Origin: Marinospirillum sp.
GTDB taxonomy: Bacteria > Pseudomonadota > Gammaproteobacteria > Pseudomonadales > Halomonadaceae
DNA: 25,745 bases
Reading direction: 5' to 3'
Assembly: GCA_007119985.1 (NCBI GenBank)
Contig: SKOQ01000234.1
Location: 1-25,745 of the forward strand
The notes below the pieces were generated by a model that made no database searches, was not told the DNA's origin, and worked only from the letters and a program-made list of their open reading frames with translations. The position numbers and the translations under genes were made by a program. This document shows, in pieces, positions 14,051 to 22,209 of the stretch; the first letter of the stretch is position 1, and every line of letters starts with the position of its first letter.

Positions 14051-16271
14051 AGACCCCCAAGTGCCCAACCACCTGATCGGTACTGGCACAGGTCAACACC
14101 CGTGCGAGGAGTTCACGCGCCTGAGGCACATCCACACGGCGAATCGCTGCCTTCACTCGCGGTAAGCTGGCCAGATTCATCGAGAGACCTTGATAGCCCA
14201 TCGCCATTAACAAAATAGCACCAGCAGGATCACCCGCCAGCTCACCGCAAAGACTGACAGGAATTCGTGCCGCGTGCGCCTGCGTCGCGATATGCATCAA
14301 GGCTTGTAAAACGGCAGGGTGATAACCACTATACAGGCGAGCAACGCGTGGGTTATCGCGATCCACCGCCAGCAAATACTGGGTTAAATCATTACTGCCA
14401 ACAGAGAGGTAATCGACCCTTTCGGCCAGCGCTTGGATCTGGAACATGGCGGCAGGAACTTCAATCATCGCGCCCACCTTAGGATTCACCAAAGGTAGCC
14501 CCTCATCCTGACGCAATTCAGACCAGGCACGACGAATCAGCGCACGCGCTTCTTCTACTTCACGCACCGAGGAGATCATCGGCAACAGAATACGCAGGTT
14601 GTCCAAACCTTCACTGGCACGCAGCATGGCTCGGACTTGACTTAAAAAGACCTCCGGATGATCTAGCGTAAAGCGAATGCCGCGCCAGCCCAAACAGGGG
14701 TTTTCTTCTTCAATCGGAAAATAAGGGAGGGGTTTGTCGCCACCGATATCCAGCGTGCGCATGGTCACTTCACGCGGCGAAAAAGCAGAAAGCTGCTGGC
14801 GATAGAGGTTGACCTGTTCTTGCTCACTGGGAAAGCGTTCGGCCATCATGAATTGCACTTCAGTGCGATACAAACCCACACCCTCAGCGCCATAGCTCAA
14901 GGCACGCACATGATCGGCTGCCAGCCCTGTATTCAGCATCAGCGGGATGCGATGTCCATCTCGAGTCACACAAGGCAGACCTGCTTCAGCTTCTAGAGAT
15001 TCCGTGAGTGCTCTTTCCTCTTGAATAAACAGCTCGTACTGGCGCACCTTGCGCTCATCAGGTGTGGTGATCACCTGACCTCGATAACCATCCAGAATAA
15101 TCTGCTGACCATCCAGCTGCGCCCACGGCAGATCAGTTAAGCCCATCACCGCTGGAATGCCCATCGCCCGCGCCAAAATCGCAAGATGCGAGTTGCTGGA
15201 GCCCTTGACGCTGATCAAACCCAGTAATTTTTCTTTGGGCACTTCACCCAACAGCGTCGGCGAGAGTTCTTCGCCGACCAACAGCGTATTCGGCGGATAC
15301 TCCTGACGCACCTCGCCACCTTCTTGCAAGCAGGCCAGCACCCGACGCCCCAGATCGCGAATATCGGCTGCACGTTCACGCAGATAGGAATCTTCGACCT
15401 TTTCAAGATACTTCACATGGCGTTTGACCACATAAGCCAGCGCACCCTGCGCCCAGTGACCTTCTTCAATGCGTTTGATCACTTCGGCACCCAAAGACTC
15501 TTCATCGAGCATCTGCAGGTAGGCATCAAATAAGGCTTGCTCTTGCACACTGACACGATTGGCCAGCTTCGCACCAACAGCACGAATATCTTCTCTGACC
15601 CAGCTTAAAGCTTGTAAAAAGCTGACCTTTTCAGCTTCAAGATCATCACTGAGTCGCTCTGGTACGGAATCCAGATCAGCGATGGGCATAATCACCACCG
15701 CCTGCCCTATCGCTACACCTGGCGCGGCCGGCAAGCCCTCAAAACTAGCCGAACTGAACTTACCGCTGGGCAGCAGATTCATACTGCCGCTGATTTGTGC
15801 GTGCGCCAACAAGGCTGCCAGCTGAGCGGCAATGGTCACTAAAAAGGCTTCTTCGCCTTCATCGAAACGCCGCTTGATTTTTTGCTGCACCACCAACACG
15901 CCCAGAGCATGACGCTGGTGAATAATGGGTACACCCAAAAAGCTGTGGTACTTTTCTTCCCCTGTTTCGGGCAGATAGCGGTAACGGCTATGTTGAGGCG
16001 CATCCTCAAGGTTCACCGGCTCTTCACGCTGCCCAACATAGCCCACCAAGCCCTCAGAAGGCGCTAGACTGACTAGGCCGATAGCAGCAGGGTTCAAGCC
16101 CAGCGTATCCATCAGAACATAGCGGCCACGTTTGGCATCGAGCAGATAAACCGAGCACACATCCGTGCCCATGGCTTTACGCACGCGACGAACGATAATC
16201 GATAAGGCCGTCTGCAAATTACGCGCAGAACCGACCTCTTGAACGATTTTGCGTAAAGTCTCCAGCATCAC
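14004..16271 (-). CDS. ptsP: Phosphoenolpyruvate-protein phosphotransferase of the nitrogen PTS (EI-Ntr)
   Basis: Cytosolic enzyme that takes phosphate from PEP and passes it to NPr, then EIIA-Ntr, in the regulatory nitrogen PTS. The 755-residue protein (E. coli 748) starts with a GAF domain (about 1-165: NLQTALSIIVRRVRKAMGTD...GVPIIHQRHALGVLVVQQ), which in the family senses glutamine. The EI phospho-histidine domain follows, with the active residue His362 in GSSNSHLAILARAMG. The PEP-binding barrel has GLYRTEVQFMM, TLDIGGDKPLPYF, SVGSNDLTQYLLAVDRDN and the catalytic-cysteine motif SLCGELAGDP. The GTG at 16271 is used because AAGGAGAG precedes it by about eight bases; ATG follows immediately. 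It lies 45 bases after rppH, a pairing common in gammaproteobacteria. Confidence 0.97.
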   Translation of the reverse strand: MMLETLRKIVQEVGSARNLQTALSIIVRRVRKAMGTDVCSVYLLDAKRGRYVLMDTLGLNPAAIGLVSLAPSEGLVGYVGQREEPVNLEDAPQHSRYRYLPETGEEKYHSFLGVPIIHQRHALGVLVVQQKIKRRFDEGEEAFLVTIAAQLAALLAHAQISGSMNLLPSGKFSSASFEGLPAAPGVAIGQAVVIMPIADLDSVPERLSDDLEAEKVSFLQALSWVREDIRAVGAKLANRVSVQEQALFDAYLQMLDEESLGAEVIKRIEEGHWAQGALAYVVKRHVKYLEKVEDSYLRERAADIRDLGRRVLACLQEGGEVRQEYPPNTLLVGEELSPTLLGEVPKEKLLGLISVKGSSNSHLAILARAMGIPAVMGLTDLPWAQLDGQQIILDGYRGQVITTPDERKVRQYELFIQEERALTESLEAEAGLPCVTRDGHRIPLMLNTGLAADHVRALSYGAEGVGLYRTEVQFMMAERFPSEQEQVNLYRQQLSAFSPREVTMRTLDIGGDKPLPYFPIEEENPCLGWRGIRFTLDHPEVFLSQVRAMLRASEGLDNLRILLPMISSVREVEEARALIRRAWSELRQDEGLPLVNPKVGAMIEVPAAMFQIQALAERVDYLSVGSNDLTQYLLAVDRDNPRVARLYSGYHPAVLQALMHIATQAHAARIPVSLCGELAGDPAGAILLMAMGYQGLSMNLASLPRVKAAIRRVDVPQARELLARVLTCASTDQVVGHLGVFMNELGLGWLAGPKG

Positions 16272-16316
16272 TCGATAGCTCTCCTTCAGCGCCTGATCAG
16301 GCAGATTGAACCCTGC

Positions 16317-16802
16317 TTAGCCAGACTTCAGCTTCTGCAGATGAGGGGCCAGCTCTAACAAAGCCCGACGATAAACATCTCTTTTAAAAGCCACCACCTG
16401 CCCCAGAGGATACCAGTAGCTCACCCACTGCCAATGATCAAACTCTGGCCGTGCTGAACAATCAAAGCTCACCTTGGTATCCGCACAGCGGATTTGCAGC
16501 AAAAACCACTTTTGCTTCTGCCCAATACACAGGGGCTGGCTATGCCGTCGAATCATGCGTTTGGGCAAACGATAGCGCAACCAGCCTCGGGTTGTCGCTA
16601 AGAGTTTGACCTGATCTGGTGCCAACCCTATCTCTTCTTTTAACTCGCGGTATAATGCCTGCTCTGGGCTTTCGCGATACTTGATGCCACCTTGTGGAAA
16701 CTGCCAAGCATCCTGACCACAACGTCTGGCCCATAACAGCTGCCCTTGGTCATTCGCAATGATTATGCCAACATTAGGGCGGTACCCATCGTCATCTATC
16801 AC
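16317..16802 (-). CDS. rppH: RNA pyrophosphohydrolase
   Basis: Nudix hydrolase that removes pyrophosphate from the 5' triphosphate end of mRNA, opening it to RNase E decay. The 161-residue product starts IDDDGYRPNVGIIIAN, almost identical to E. coli RppH (176 aa), and has WQFPQGGI followed by the Nudix box G-x5-E-x7-REL-x-EE-x-GL (GGIKYRESPEQALYRELKEE). The tail is slightly shorter than in E. coli. Start is GTG at 16802 with GAGG about nine bases upstream. It heads the rppH-ptsP unit and diverges from the HAD phosphatase gene. Confidence 0.95.
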   Translation of the reverse strand: MIDDDGYRPNVGIIIANDQGQLLWARRCGQDAWQFPQGGIKYRESPEQALYRELKEEIGLAPDQVKLLATTRGWLRYRLPKRMIRRHSQPLCIGQKQKWFLLQIRCADTKVSFDCSARPEFDHWQWVSYWYPLGQVVAFKRDVYRRALLELAPHLQKLKSG

Positions 16803-16860
16803 GCTTCGCCCTCATTACACTTTTTCAGCTATTGTTCCACAAAGATTGAAAGTGATTCAA

Positions 16861-16877
16861 TTTATCGATGCGATAAA
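16861..16877. promoter_or_regulatory. Perfect inverted repeat in the rppH / HAD divergent intergenic region
   Basis: TTTATCG (16861-16867) and CGATAAA (16871-16877) are exact reverse complements around ATG. The site lies about 60 bases before both divergent starts, a position that suits an operator. No regulator is recognised from the sequence. Confidence 0.3.
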
Positions 16878-16921
16878 ATGAACAAAAGCCGATTACTTTA
16901 ACCTATTTGGAGTTTTGCACT

Positions 16922-17587
16922 GTGAGTTTAGCGCTCTTTGATTTAGATAATACCCTGATTGCTGGCGATAGTGACCATGCTTGGGGCGAGTTTTTAGTCG
17001 AACGCGGCCTTGTTGATGCGGCTGAGTACAAAAAAAGCAACGATTTTTATCTCCAGGCTTACCAAGAAGGCACGCTGGATATTCATGAATATCTGGCCTT
17101 TAGCCTTGCGCCCCTCACTCGCCACTCTATGCAGCAGCTACACCAATGGCGCGAAGAGTTTATGCGCGACAAGATCGAACCACTGCTCCTGCCGCAAGCC
17201 GAAGCGCTGCTAGAGCAGCATCGCCAGCAGGGTGATCGGATCGTCATCATCACCGCCACCAATTTTTTTATCACCGAACCGATTGCGGCCCGCCTTGGCG
17301 TGGAAGACCTGATCGCGGTGCGTCCTGAGATCCTTGACCAGCGCTATACTGGCCGTATCACCGGCACACCCTGCTTTCGTGAAGGCAAGATCACCTGCTT
17401 AGAAGAATGGCTGGTAACAGAAAAACTTGATCTCACAGGCAGCCATTTCTACAGCGACTCACATAACGATCTGCCTTTGTTGCTCAAGGTTGACCATCCT
17501 GTTGCTGTAGACCCAGATGCCCAATTAAAGGCCCATGCCGAGCACGCTGGCTGGCCGATTCTTAGCCTGAGAAAAACCGCATACTGA
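16922..17587 (+). CDS. HAD-IB family phosphatase, candidate histidinol-phosphatase
   Basis: A 221-residue soluble HAD phosphohydrolase of the SerB-like IB subfamily. Start is GTG 16922, nine bases after GGAG; the frame stays open upstream to a TTG at 16907 that would absorb this ribosome site. Motif I is FDLDNTL (nucleophile and acid Asp), with a helical cap following. Motif II is ITATN, motif III the lysine in FREGKITCLEEW, and motif IV YSDSHNDLPLL. The neighbour is divergent rppH-ptsP, the arrangement I recall for P. aeruginosa PA0335, reported as histidinol-phosphate phosphatase. That role is therefore a reasonable inference here, not proved; other phosphomonoesters remain possible. trmO starts ten bases downstream. 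Confidence 0.85.
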   Translation: MSLALFDLDNTLIAGDSDHAWGEFLVERGLVDAAEYKKSNDFYLQAYQEGTLDIHEYLAFSLAPLTRHSMQQLHQWREEFMRDKIEPLLLPQAEALLEQHRQQGDRIVIITATNFFITEPIAARLGVEDLIAVRPEILDQRYTGRITGTPCFREGKITCLEEWLVTEKLDLTGSHFYSDSHNDLPLLLKVDHPVAVDPDAQLKAHAEHAGWPILSLRKTAY

Positions 17588-17597
17588 GAAACCAGCC

Positions 17598-18329
17598 ATG
17601 TCGATGCGCTCGTCTGAAGACAACAGCTGGTTGATGCAGCCCATCGGCTGGCTGCGCTCCTGCTATCACGAGAAGTTTGCCGTGCCGCGCCAACCCGGAT
17701 TAGCACCAGCGGCTACAGCGCAGCTGGTATTGGTCGCACCCTATGACCATCCTGATTGCGTCGCAGGGCTTGAGACCTACTCTCATTTATGGCTGACTTT
17801 TGTCTTTCATCAAACTCAGGCTCAAGGTTGGAAACCCAAGGTCAGGCCACCGCGTCTTGGCGGCAATCAGAAGGTCGGGGTCTTTGCCAGTCGCTCCACC
17901 TTTCGGCCCAATGGCTTAGGCTTATCGGTGGTGCGCTTAGAAAGGATAGAGCAAGGAGAAGAGCTGGTGCTGCATCTATCGGGTGTGGATTTGATTGATG
18001 GCACCCCGATTCTCGATATCAAACCCTACTTGCCTTGGTCGGATGCACATCCTGAGGCGCACGCGACTTGGGCACCTGATGCGCCCGCCCCATTGACAGT
18101 GCGTTTCAGCCCCAGCGTGCAAGCGCAGCTGGCAGTGCACCCAGAAGGCGCTTGGCTAGAGCAGCTGCTGACCCAAGTGTTAAGCCAAGATCCCAAGCCT
18201 GCTTATCAAAAGCCGCAACCTGAGCGCCTCTACGGTGTGGCCTTGGCGCAGCATAATGTGCGCTTTCGCTACCTGAGCGCAGAGACATTGGAAATCGTTG
18301 AACTCCAGCCTTTAGATCGGCCCAACTAG
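17598..18329 (+). CDS. trmO: tRNA (N6-threonylcarbamoyladenosine-37) methyltransferase TrmO
   Basis: SAM-dependent enzyme that methylates t6A37 to m6t6A in tRNA-Thr(GGU), formerly TsaA/YaeB. The 243-residue product (E. coli 235) has QPIGWLRSCYHEKFAVPRQPG at the N-terminus, then GLETYSHLWLTFVFH, and VGVFASRSTFRPNGLGLSVV, the UPF0066 signature. LDIKPYLPWSD closes the beta-barrel domain. The C-terminal small domain ends near ERLYGVALAQHNVRFRY. It is close behind the HAD gene, so it is probably co-transcribed, and is followed by a hairpin terminator. Confidence 0.95.
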   Translation: MSMRSSEDNSWLMQPIGWLRSCYHEKFAVPRQPGLAPAATAQLVLVAPYDHPDCVAGLETYSHLWLTFVFHQTQAQGWKPKVRPPRLGGNQKVGVFASRSTFRPNGLGLSVVRLERIEQGEELVLHLSGVDLIDGTPILDIKPYLPWSDAHPEAHATWAPDAPAPLTVRFSPSVQAQLAVHPEGAWLEQLLTQVLSQDPKPAYQKPQPERLYGVALAQHNVRFRYLSAETLEIVELQPLDRPN

Positions 18330-18349
18330 GGCGATGCCTGCCCATCAAC

Positions 18350-18378
18350 AACAACCCCAGCACTCGGCTGGGGTTGTT
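18350..18378. terminator. Hairpin terminator between convergent trmO and purC
   Basis: AACAACCCCAGC (18350-18361) pairs perfectly with GCTGGGGTTGTT (18367-18378) around a 5-base loop. Only a short broken T-run follows in either direction (GTTTG / GTTGTTG). With both genes converging on it, a bidirectional terminator is likely. Confidence 0.75.
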
Positions 18379-18419
18379 TGGATCGGAAGCATCAAACAGA
18401 GATGGCGGTTCCAAGCCCG

Positions 18420-19142
18420 TTAGAAGCGGGGATCAAAATCGATGCCAAGACGACGACCAACCTCTTCATAAGCCTCAACAACACCACCTAAGCCCTGACG
18501 GAAGCGGTCTTTATCGAGTTTTTCACGCGTGGCCTTATCCCACAGGCGGCACCCATCCGGTGAGAACTCATCACCCAGCGTGATCTGGCCTTTGAACAAA
18601 CCAAACTCCAGCTTGTAATCGACCAGCAACAGGCCGGCCTCATCAAAGAGCTGCTTGAGCACCGCATTGACTTGGAAAGTCAGCGCCTTCATCTGCTGAA
18701 TCTGTTCTTCTGTCGCCCAGCCAAAGGTCACACACAAGGCAGTATTGATCATCGGATCGCCCTGAGCATCGTTTTTTAAGAAGAGTTCAAAGGTCGGTGG
18801 GTTGAGTTCAAGCCCTTCTTCGACACCCAGACGGCGACAGAGGCTTCCGGCACTGATATTACGCACCACACACTCCACCGGCAGCATCTGCATGTTTTTC
18901 ACCAGCGCGTCACGCTCACTGAGGCAGCGCTCAAAATGCGTGGGGATCCCTGCGGCTTTGAGTTTTTCCATAATAAAGGCGTTGAACAGGTTGTTAACCT
19001 GACCTTTGCGCGCCAGCTGCTCTTTTTTCTTGCCATCAAAAGCACTGGTATCATCACGAAAATGGAGAATCAAAAAATCGGCATCCTCTGTTTTATAAAC
19101 AGACTTGGCCTTACCTGAGTAGAGTTCTTCGCGCTTTTCCAC
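18420..19142 (-). CDS. purC: SAICAR synthetase (phosphoribosylaminoimidazole-succinocarboxamide synthase)
   Basis: ATP-dependent joining of CAIR and aspartate in de novo purine synthesis. The 240-residue product (E. coli 237) is collinear with E. coli PurC: ELYSGKAKSVYKTEDADFL, DDTSAFDGKKKEQ, KGQVNNLFNAFIM, MLPVECVVRNISAGSL, LKNDAQGDPMIN, LLVDYKLEFGLF and LGDEFSPDGCRLWD. Start is GTG at 19142, six bases after GGAG. It follows the metallo-hydrolase gene by 156 bases. A promoter-like site lies in that gap, so purC may be transcribed on its own as well as from dapA. Confidence 0.97.
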   Translation of the reverse strand: MEKREELYSGKAKSVYKTEDADFLILHFRDDTSAFDGKKKEQLARKGQVNNLFNAFIMEKLKAAGIPTHFERCLSERDALVKNMQMLPVECVVRNISAGSLCRRLGVEEGLELNPPTFELFLKNDAQGDPMINTALCVTFGWATEEQIQQMKALTFQVNAVLKQLFDEAGLLLVDYKLEFGLFKGQITLGDEFSPDGCRLWDKATREKLDKDRFRQGLGGVVEAYEEVGRRLGIDFDPRF

Positions 19143-19224
19143 ATCTATCTCCGCAAGAGTTGATCAGTGATGGCGGTTCAGTGGATCGAGCCGCATCAAA
19201 TTCGGGTTACTTTCACTGGCCAGC

Positions 19225-19253
19225 ATTTTACCAGCAAGCCCGTTGCATGACAG
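19225..19253 (-). promoter_or_regulatory. Candidate sigma-70 promoter for purC
   Basis: On the minus strand, CTGTCA (19253-19248) and TAAAAT (19230-19225) are separated by 17 bases, with a TG one base before the -10 (extended -10). The -10 matches consensus at five of six positions and the -35 at four. The purC start lies about 80 bases downstream. No PurR-like operator was recognised. Confidence 0.5.
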
Positions 19254-19298
19254 CAAAAGTCTTTGAGATGCCTCTGCCTTTTAGCGACTTCTATTTTT

Positions 19299-20084
19299 TT
19301 AACCACTTAAATTACGCCAAGCAAAACCCTCTTCCTGATCGGCCAAACCAATCCAATCCGGCGTGGTAGAAAGTGACTGGGCGAGCGTTGCTCGGGCGAG
19401 CTGCTGATCATTGTTTTTTTCACTCAGATGCGAGGCGATGACATCCTTCAGCTGAGCCTGATCCATCTGAGCCAGAAAATCAGCAGCCTGTTGATTACTC
19501 AGATGCCCATATTCACCCGCGACACGCTTTTTCAATGAAGGGGGATAAGGCCCCTGAGCCAGAAGCCTCGGATCATGATTGGCTTCAAGAATCAGCGCTT
19601 GGTAACGCCGATAGTGGCGCACAATATGCGGCGTGATGCAGCCTAGATCCGTCAACACACCCAAGCGATGCGCGCCATCTCCCAGAATAAATTGCACTGG
19701 CTCACGCGCATCATGGGGCACGGTGACTGGCCATACCTCGATATCCTGAATGGCAAAGCTATGCTCTGGCTGGATCAGCCGCCAATCCGGCACTTCACCA
19801 CCAAGACGACCACTAATCCGCGTGCCAGCAGTCATATAAAGAGGCAAACCATAACGCCTGACCAGCGCCCCAACACCGGCAATATGATCACCATGCTCAT
19901 GCGTCACTAAGACCGCGCTCAGATCTTCGGGGGTATAACCAACCCGTGCCAAACGCCGTTTGAGCTCTTTAACACTGAAGCCGTTATCAATCAGCAGCGC
20001 GGTGGTGCCCAGCGTCACCAAGGTCGCATTGCCCTGGCTACCGCTGCCCAAAGAGGTGTATTGAAGATGTGCAGAAGAACGCAC
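19299..20084 (-). CDS. YycJ/WalJ-like metallo-beta-lactamase-fold hydrolase
   Basis: A 261-residue soluble metallo-hydrolase. The start is GTG 20084: GGAGG lies just upstream, in the region of the bamC stop, and the N-terminus then reads YTSLGSGSQGNATLV, the usual start of this family. A TTG frame from 20144 would overlap bamC. Metal ligands are in THEHGDH (residues about 61-67), with later histidines in VPHDAREP and EANHD, and LTDLGCIT between them. Related YycJ/WalJ proteins are reported as exonucleases or nucleases; the function in gammaproteobacteria is not established. The gene sits ten bases after bamC in the order dapA-bamC-MBL-purC known from Pseudomonas. Confidence 0.88.
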   Translation of the reverse strand: MRSSAHLQYTSLGSGSQGNATLVTLGTTALLIDNGFSVKELKRRLARVGYTPEDLSAVLVTHEHGDHIAGVGALVRRYGLPLYMTAGTRISGRLGGEVPDWRLIQPEHSFAIQDIEVWPVTVPHDAREPVQFILGDGAHRLGVLTDLGCITPHIVRHYRRYQALILEANHDPRLLAQGPYPPSLKKRVAGEYGHLSNQQAADFLAQMDQAQLKDVIASHLSEKNNDQQLARATLAQSLSTTPDWIGLADQEEGFAWRNLSG

Positions 20085-20094
20085 CACCCCTCCG

Positions 20095-21084
20095 TTAACG
20101 CAGTTGACGCTCAATCCAAAAGAGCAGTTCTTCTTCGACTTCAAGCGGGGCTGGCTCTCCTTGTTCTGTATTCAGAATCAAATCGAGTTCCTCGCCATAA
20201 GCTGTGAGTTCAAGCTGATAGAAGTGCGCATCTGCCGCTGGAGCACGCCGCCATAGCCAAGCCCAGAAACCACTTTGACGCTCGGCTTCGGGCACATAGC
20301 GGATATAGAATTGGCCTTGCTGACGGTTGAAATCGACCAACTGTTGATTTTGATCATCGAACTGGCTGCGCAGTAAACGCTGCAACTCATCCCACGCCCG
20401 TTCAAACTCAAGACTGAGGAGCAGCACTTTGCGGCCATCACGATCGACCAAGCGCGCCACACGCGCTGTATTCAAGCCTTGGGCCTGCAAAGAAACTCCC
20501 TGCTGCTCACTGATCAAGCTGGCTTGCACATGCTGCTCTAGCGCCATGAGGCGCACTTGATCATAATCGCTGTAGGCAAGGCGCTCTTGTTGATCGACAG
20601 AGAAAAGGCGAACCTCTGACGTTCCACGACGCACCCCCTGACGCAGCTGAATGCGCTGAGCAGGTAAACGACTTTCTGCATCAGCCTCCCATTGCAGTAA
20701 ACCTTGGCGAGGCTGCACTGTTTCTAAGGGGCGATCCAGCTGCTGCACAAAAGCAGAGAGTATTGGCCAGACCTCACCAGGACTGCGCTGAATCAGCAGC
20801 CACTCACCCTGTTCTTCTTGCAAGCGCTCAACCAGCTCGGCTGCCTCATGGGCACGCAAGCTCGCTGGGCGCGGCACCTGACGAGGACGTTCAATACGCG
20901 TTGCTGGCTCGCCTACCTGCATCGTTTGACGATCAGGAAAGGCTTCGGGCAAGGGGTAGTGGGCAGGCTGGGCTTGATGATAGTCACGATTGCGATCACG
21001 AAACTCGGCATCATGTTGAGCACAACCAGCCACCAACAGCGCAATGCCGCCCAATAGAGCGACCCGCAAGGTTAAATACTTCAT
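20095..21084 (-). CDS. bamC: Outer-membrane assembly lipoprotein BamC
   Basis: Accessory lipoprotein of the BAM complex, which inserts beta-barrel proteins into the outer membrane. The 329-residue precursor has a signal peptide with a lipobox LVAGC, Cys21 being the lipidated residue. Next is the unstructured segment that binds BamD in the family (EFRDRNRDYHQAQPAHYPLP). Two helix-grip domains follow, at about 95-205 (LLIQRSPGEVWPILSAFVQ...) and 215-329 (LLLSLEFERAWDELQRLL...). Its ATG overlaps the dapA stop as ATGA, so translation is coupled. Sequence is less conserved than neighbours, as usual for BamC. Maturation requires Lgt, encoded in the same window. Confidence 0.93.
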   Translation of the reverse strand: MKYLTLRVALLGGIALLVAGCAQHDAEFRDRNRDYHQAQPAHYPLPEAFPDRQTMQVGEPATRIERPRQVPRPASLRAHEAAELVERLQEEQGEWLLIQRSPGEVWPILSAFVQQLDRPLETVQPRQGLLQWEADAESRLPAQRIQLRQGVRRGTSEVRLFSVDQQERLAYSDYDQVRLMALEQHVQASLISEQQGVSLQAQGLNTARVARLVDRDGRKVLLLSLEFERAWDELQRLLRSQFDDQNQQLVDFNRQQGQFYIRYVPEAERQSGFWAWLWRRAPAADAHFYQLELTAYGEELDLILNTEQGEPAPLEVEEELLFWIERQLR

Positions 21085-21965
21085 CCTTTTAAGACTCCAG
21101 CCATTTCTAGGGCCTCATAGATCGTCGTACGGTATTTTTCTGACAGAGGCGTAAGAGGAAGGCGGATGCCGCGCTCAATCTTGCCCATTTCAAATAAGGC
21201 CCACTTGGTCGGAATCGGGTTCGATTCGACAAACAGGCTAGAGTGCAAAGGCATCAAGCGCGTATTAATTTGATGCGCACGCTTGGCATCTCCAGCTAAA
21301 GCAGCAGCACACATTTCATGCATCTGGCGAGGGGCCACGTTCGCAGTCACCGAAATATCACCATCACCACCCATCAAGATAAAGTCACAGGCGGTCGCAT
21401 CATCCCCAGAAAAAAGCAGGAAGTCTTGGTCTGCTAGGGCATCGATCAAGGCTTTACCTCGCTCCAGATCCCCAGTGGCATCCTTGAGGCCAATAATGCC
21501 GTCAATCTTGCTTAAACGTAGTACAGTTTCATTGTGCATATCGACCGCGGTTCGGCCGGGCACATTGTAAAGAATGATCGGTAAAAGGCTGGCTTCAGCA
21601 ATCGCCTTATAGTGAAGGTAGAGACCTTCTTGCGTGGGTTTGTTGTAGTAGGGCGTAGCAGAAAGACAGTAGTCTGCGCCCACTTCACCGGCATAGCGGG
21701 TCAGCTCAATCGCTTCTTTAGTCGAGTTGGCTCCTGTACCGGCAATGACAGGAATCTTGCCCTTGACCCGCTCCACCACGCGGCGGATCACATCAAAATG
21801 CTCAGCAAAGGACAGGGTCGAAGGCTCGCCTGTGGTGCCTGCGGCCACAATGCCATCGGTTCCCTGCTCAAGATGAAAATCAATGAGGTGATCTAAAGCG
21901 GGCCAATCAATTTCGCCCTCTTGGGTCATAGGTGTCACCAGTGCGACTAAACTGCCTTGAATCAT
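21081..21965 (-). CDS. dapA: 4-hydroxy-tetrahydrodipicolinate synthase
   Basis: Condenses pyruvate with aspartate semialdehyde, the first committed step to meso-diaminopimelate and lysine. From ATG 21965 (GGAG seven bases upstream) the product is 294 residues, against 292 in E. coli, and starts MIQGSLVALVTPM. An in-frame start at 22061 would add 32 residues without family support. Motifs seen: GTTGEPSTLSFAEH, AGTGANSTKEAIELT, YYNKPTQEGLYLHY, LYNVPGRTAVDM and the Schiff-base lysine in GIIGLKDATGDLERG. It heads the dapA-bamC-metallo-hydrolase-purC run. The 244-base gap upstream contains no gene I can support; a promoter for dapA should lie there but I did not find a convincing one. Confidence 0.97.
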   Translation of the reverse strand: MIQGSLVALVTPMTQEGEIDWPALDHLIDFHLEQGTDGIVAAGTTGEPSTLSFAEHFDVIRRVVERVKGKIPVIAGTGANSTKEAIELTRYAGEVGADYCLSATPYYNKPTQEGLYLHYKAIAEASLLPIILYNVPGRTAVDMHNETVLRLSKIDGIIGLKDATGDLERGKALIDALADQDFLLFSGDDATACDFILMGGDGDISVTANVAPRQMHEMCAAALAGDAKRAHQINTRLMPLHSSLFVESNPIPTKWALFEMGKIERGIRLPLTPLSEKYRTTIYEALEMAGVLKG

Positions 21966-22163
21966 CTTACTTCTCCAATGTTGATCAACCGCAGCCCAAA
22001 GGCCCGTCGGATATCTCTGGTCTTTTCTATTGCTGATCTTTTGATCTCTGACTGAGGGCAAGCCTCCAACGCCAGAACCTGGTTTATCAGTGGCCCTGAT
22101 TTTGGCACCTTAGCACGATGAGGATGACACCGGCTGGCTGTGATTCGGCCAATTCGAGCTGTG

Positions 22164-22172
22164 TGCTATAGT
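22164..22172 (+). promoter_or_regulatory. Extended -10 promoter candidate for bcp
   Basis: TGC-TATAGT (22164-22172) is an extended -10 with five of six matches, 37 bases before the bcp ATG. The -35 region 17 bases upstream (TTCGGC) is poor, as is common with extended -10 promoters. The distance gives a leader of about 30 bases. Confidence 0.45.
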
Positions 22173-22209
22173 CTACCTTTATCATCAGCGACTGAATACT
22201 GGAGGACTC

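Noticed and set aside
20085..20144. TTG start giving a 20-residue longer metallo-hydrolase
   Set aside because: It would overlap bamC, and GTG 20084 has GGAGG and gives the normal family N-terminus.
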